A stretch of 64,000 bases of DNA, from NCBI GenBank assembly GCA_013396655.1, contig WBMV01000141.1, positions 1,528,281 through 1,592,280 of the forward strand, written 5' to 3'. Below, piece by piece: positions 63,931 to 64,000 of the stretch. The stretch comes from Campylorhamphus procurvoides. Lineage: Eukaryota > Chordata > Aves > Passeriformes > Dendrocolaptidae. The notes below the pieces were generated by a model. That model saw only the letters and a program-made list of their open reading frames with translations, was not told the origin of the DNA and ran no database searches. Each line of letters begins with the position of its first letter. Position 1 is the first letter of the stretch. A program made the position numbers and the translations under genes.

Positions 63931-64000
63931 TTGTTTTGGTTTAGGTTGGGGTTTAGGGGTTTTTTGCTTGTTTGTATCAGGAGTGGGTTTTGGTTTTGTT
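63931..64000 (+). repeat. GT-rich low-complexity tract at the window end
   Basis: T and G runs (GGTTTAGGTTGGGGTTTAGGGG and so on) reaching the right edge of the window, where it may continue. Confidence 0.85.

Noticed and set aside
63940..63961. TTAGG-like motifs suggesting an interstitial telomeric repeat
   Set aside because: Only irregular TTAGG / TTTAGGGG pieces within a GT-rich tract; no run of exact TTAGGG units.
1..64000. CRISPR arrays, operons, bacterial promoters or ribosome binding sites
   Set aside because: The window is vertebrate nuclear DNA with spliced exons and CR1 LINEs; no regularly spaced repeats of that kind are present.

Overview
This window looks like a stretch of bird nuclear genome. 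It is mostly AT-rich non-coding DNA holding the last three coding exons of one gene, PUDP (formerly HDHD1), a pseudouridine-5'-phosphatase of the haloacid dehalogenase (HAD) superfamily. The bird assignment rests on the dispersed repeats: several copies of the CR1 LINE with its usual 3' end, and long terminal repeats of types I recognise from bird genomes. The species cannot be named from the sequence.

The PUDP exons are on the + strand at 14263-14481, 22097-22326 and 50417-50593, the last ending in a TAA stop. They join in frame (intron phases 1, 1, 0) and give 208 residues including two split codons. Adding a first exon of about 20 residues gives 228, the length of the human enzyme. The first exon, which carries HAD motif I with the two catalytic aspartates, was not found, so it should lie to the left. 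Positions 1-14262 are therefore read as intron 1. Intron 2 is 7,615 bp and intron 3 is 28,090 bp. A 3' UTR follows the stop, with a possible ATTAAA signal at 50982. From there to 64000 I see no further gene.

Layout: 1-14262, intron 1 with a CR1 tail (2545-2663), a sense LTR-type repeat (about 4027-5058), a minus-strand LTR-like element with its own promoter boxes (about 11209-11629) and a poly-C tract broken by an assembly gap (12708-12761). 14482-22096, intron 2 with the end of another LTR (up to 16510) and a 46-bp tandem duplication. 22327-50416, intron 3 with CR1 copies at 25.6, 41.0, 44.7 and 49.0 kb, a minus-strand LTR-like element at 30.0 kb, a GC-richer repeat-derived block at 36-39 kb and a perfect 18-bp hairpin at 48751-48790. 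50594-64000, 3' UTR and flank, with a G-rich quadruplex candidate at 57.7 kb, an ancient CR1 relic at 62.0-62.6 kb and a younger CR1 end at 63.3 kb.

I found no previously undescribed system. The observations most worth checking are structural: LTR promoters on both strands inside intron 1, the perfect hairpin, the missing first exon, a pair of CTCF-like motifs in the GC-rich block, and an apparent base-skew change near the gene end.
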